Source: Paracoccaceae bacterium
GTDB taxonomy: Bacteria > Pseudomonadota > Alphaproteobacteria > Rhodobacterales > Rhodobacteraceae
Assembly (NCBI GenBank): GCA_019911965.1
Contig: JAIOJF010000011.1
Span: 1-64,000, forward strand
Direction of reading: 5' to 3'
Length of the DNA: 64,000 nt
This document shows positions 63,651 to 64,000 of the stretch, piece by piece. Each line of letters starts with the position of its first letter. Position 1 is the stretch's first letter. The notes under the pieces are model-generated. The model made no database searches. It saw nothing but the letters and a program-made list of their open reading frames with translations, and had not been told where the DNA came from. The position numbers were made by a program, and so were the translations under genes.

Positions 63651-64000
63651 GTCTTCAGACCTTCAAATTCCGTGTTGAGATTGCGCACATGCCCGACCAG
63701 ATCGGGCCTGCGGTTGCGTTTCAGGCGTTCCGCCATAAGGATCGTCTTCAGCGCCGCGTCGCATGTGTCCAGATCGTCATTGATCAAGACGTAGTCATAT
63801 TCCGCCCAATGGCTGATCTCGGCCTGCGATTTGGACATCCGCGCCGCGATCACCCCGGGCGAATCCTGTCCGCGCGTGTTCAGACGGCGTTCCAGTTCCG
63901 CGATCGACGGCGGCAGGATGAAGATCGACACAACCGCATCCTTCAGCGCCGAATTGGTCACCTGCTGGCCGCCCTGCCAGTCGATATCGAACAGAACGTC
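63647..64000 (-). CDS. gmk: Guanylate kinase, 5' end beyond window
   Basis: The frame is open from the window edge and encodes the last 117 residues of guanylate kinase: [14 protein letters not shown] (GMP/ATP site strand), [24 protein letters not shown] (lid), and [18 protein letters not shown]. It phosphorylates GMP to GDP. The Walker A part lies outside the window. The 4-bp overlap suggests co-expression with the carbonic-anhydrase-like gene. Confidence 0.95.
   Translation of the reverse strand, partial: DVLFDIDWQGGQQVTNSALKDAVVSIFILPPSIAELERRLNTRGQDSPGVIAARMSKSQAEISHWAEYDYVLINDDLDTCDAALKTILMAERLKRNRRPDLVGHVRNLNTEFEGLKT

Noticed and set aside
1-64000. CRISPR arrays, rRNA genes, insertion sequences
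   Set aside because: No regularly spaced repeats, rRNA sequence or transposase motifs were seen while reading both strands.

Overview
The window is high-GC chromosomal DNA from an alphaproteobacterium, most likely a member of the Rhodobacterales (roseobacter/Paracoccaceae type). The signs are a murC-DUF2484-murB arrangement in the division cluster, an FtsZ with a long linker and an [10 protein letters not shown] tail, a ChpT phosphotransferase of the CtrA relay, an olsB-olsA ornithine-lipid pair, an RNase E with a large insert in its S1 domain, and a fused indolepyruvate ferredoxin oxidoreductase. Taxon and families are judged from recognised proteins only; no database search was possible.

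Layout. 1-8040: a catabolic/transport cluster with a Tm-1-like protein, a PuuC-type aldehyde dehydrogenase and a tripartite tricarboxylate transporter (tctA, tctB, tctC) on the minus strand, divergent from an IclR regulator, a HAD hydrolase and a class III aminotransferase. Together these could import a carboxylate or amine, deaminate it and oxidise the aldehyde; the substrate is unknown. 8050-17210: mixed genes (Hint-domain protein, glycine-zipper protein, tRNA-Leu, YqaA-DsbB pair, M24 aminopeptidase, DUF427, CLC protein, D-lactate dehydrogenase-like flavoprotein). 17227-30957: minus-strand envelope and division block, in transcription order ftsW-murG-murC-DUF2484-murB-ddl-ftsQ-ftsA-ftsZ, then lpxC, bamD and recN. 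31108-35941: an N-acetylmuramoyl-L-alanine amidase, divergent rne with a long leader, and a cold-shock gene.

36402-37810 is the clearest accessory locus. A 47-bp copy of the 3' part of tRNA-Asn flanks about 1.36 kb carrying a zinc-ribbon ORF and a TIR-domain protein, with no integrase. It reads as a very small tRNA-integrated element or remnant with a possible defence effector.

37938-64000: housekeeping and regulatory genes. These include a metallo-beta-lactamase-fold hydrolase, an EnvZ-like kinase with no partner beside it, tRNA-CAT, purM-purN, ccdA, tusA, the indolepyruvate oxidoreductase with a divergent LysR gene, a candidate small RNA ahead of purL, bolA-grxD, an M32 carboxypeptidase, heme A synthase, a tRNA methyltransferase, olsB-olsA, chpT, a glutamine amidotransferase, a DMT transporter, a gamma carbonic anhydrase and the end of gmk.

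Sequence-level signals worth attention are: a probable lost stop codon that lengthens TctA into the aldehyde dehydrogenase gene; a perfect palindrome filling the spacer of the indolepyruvate oxidoreductase promoter; a promoter-to-terminator small-RNA unit with an anti-Shine-Dalgarno stretch; and a row of overlapping palindromes ahead of ftsW.
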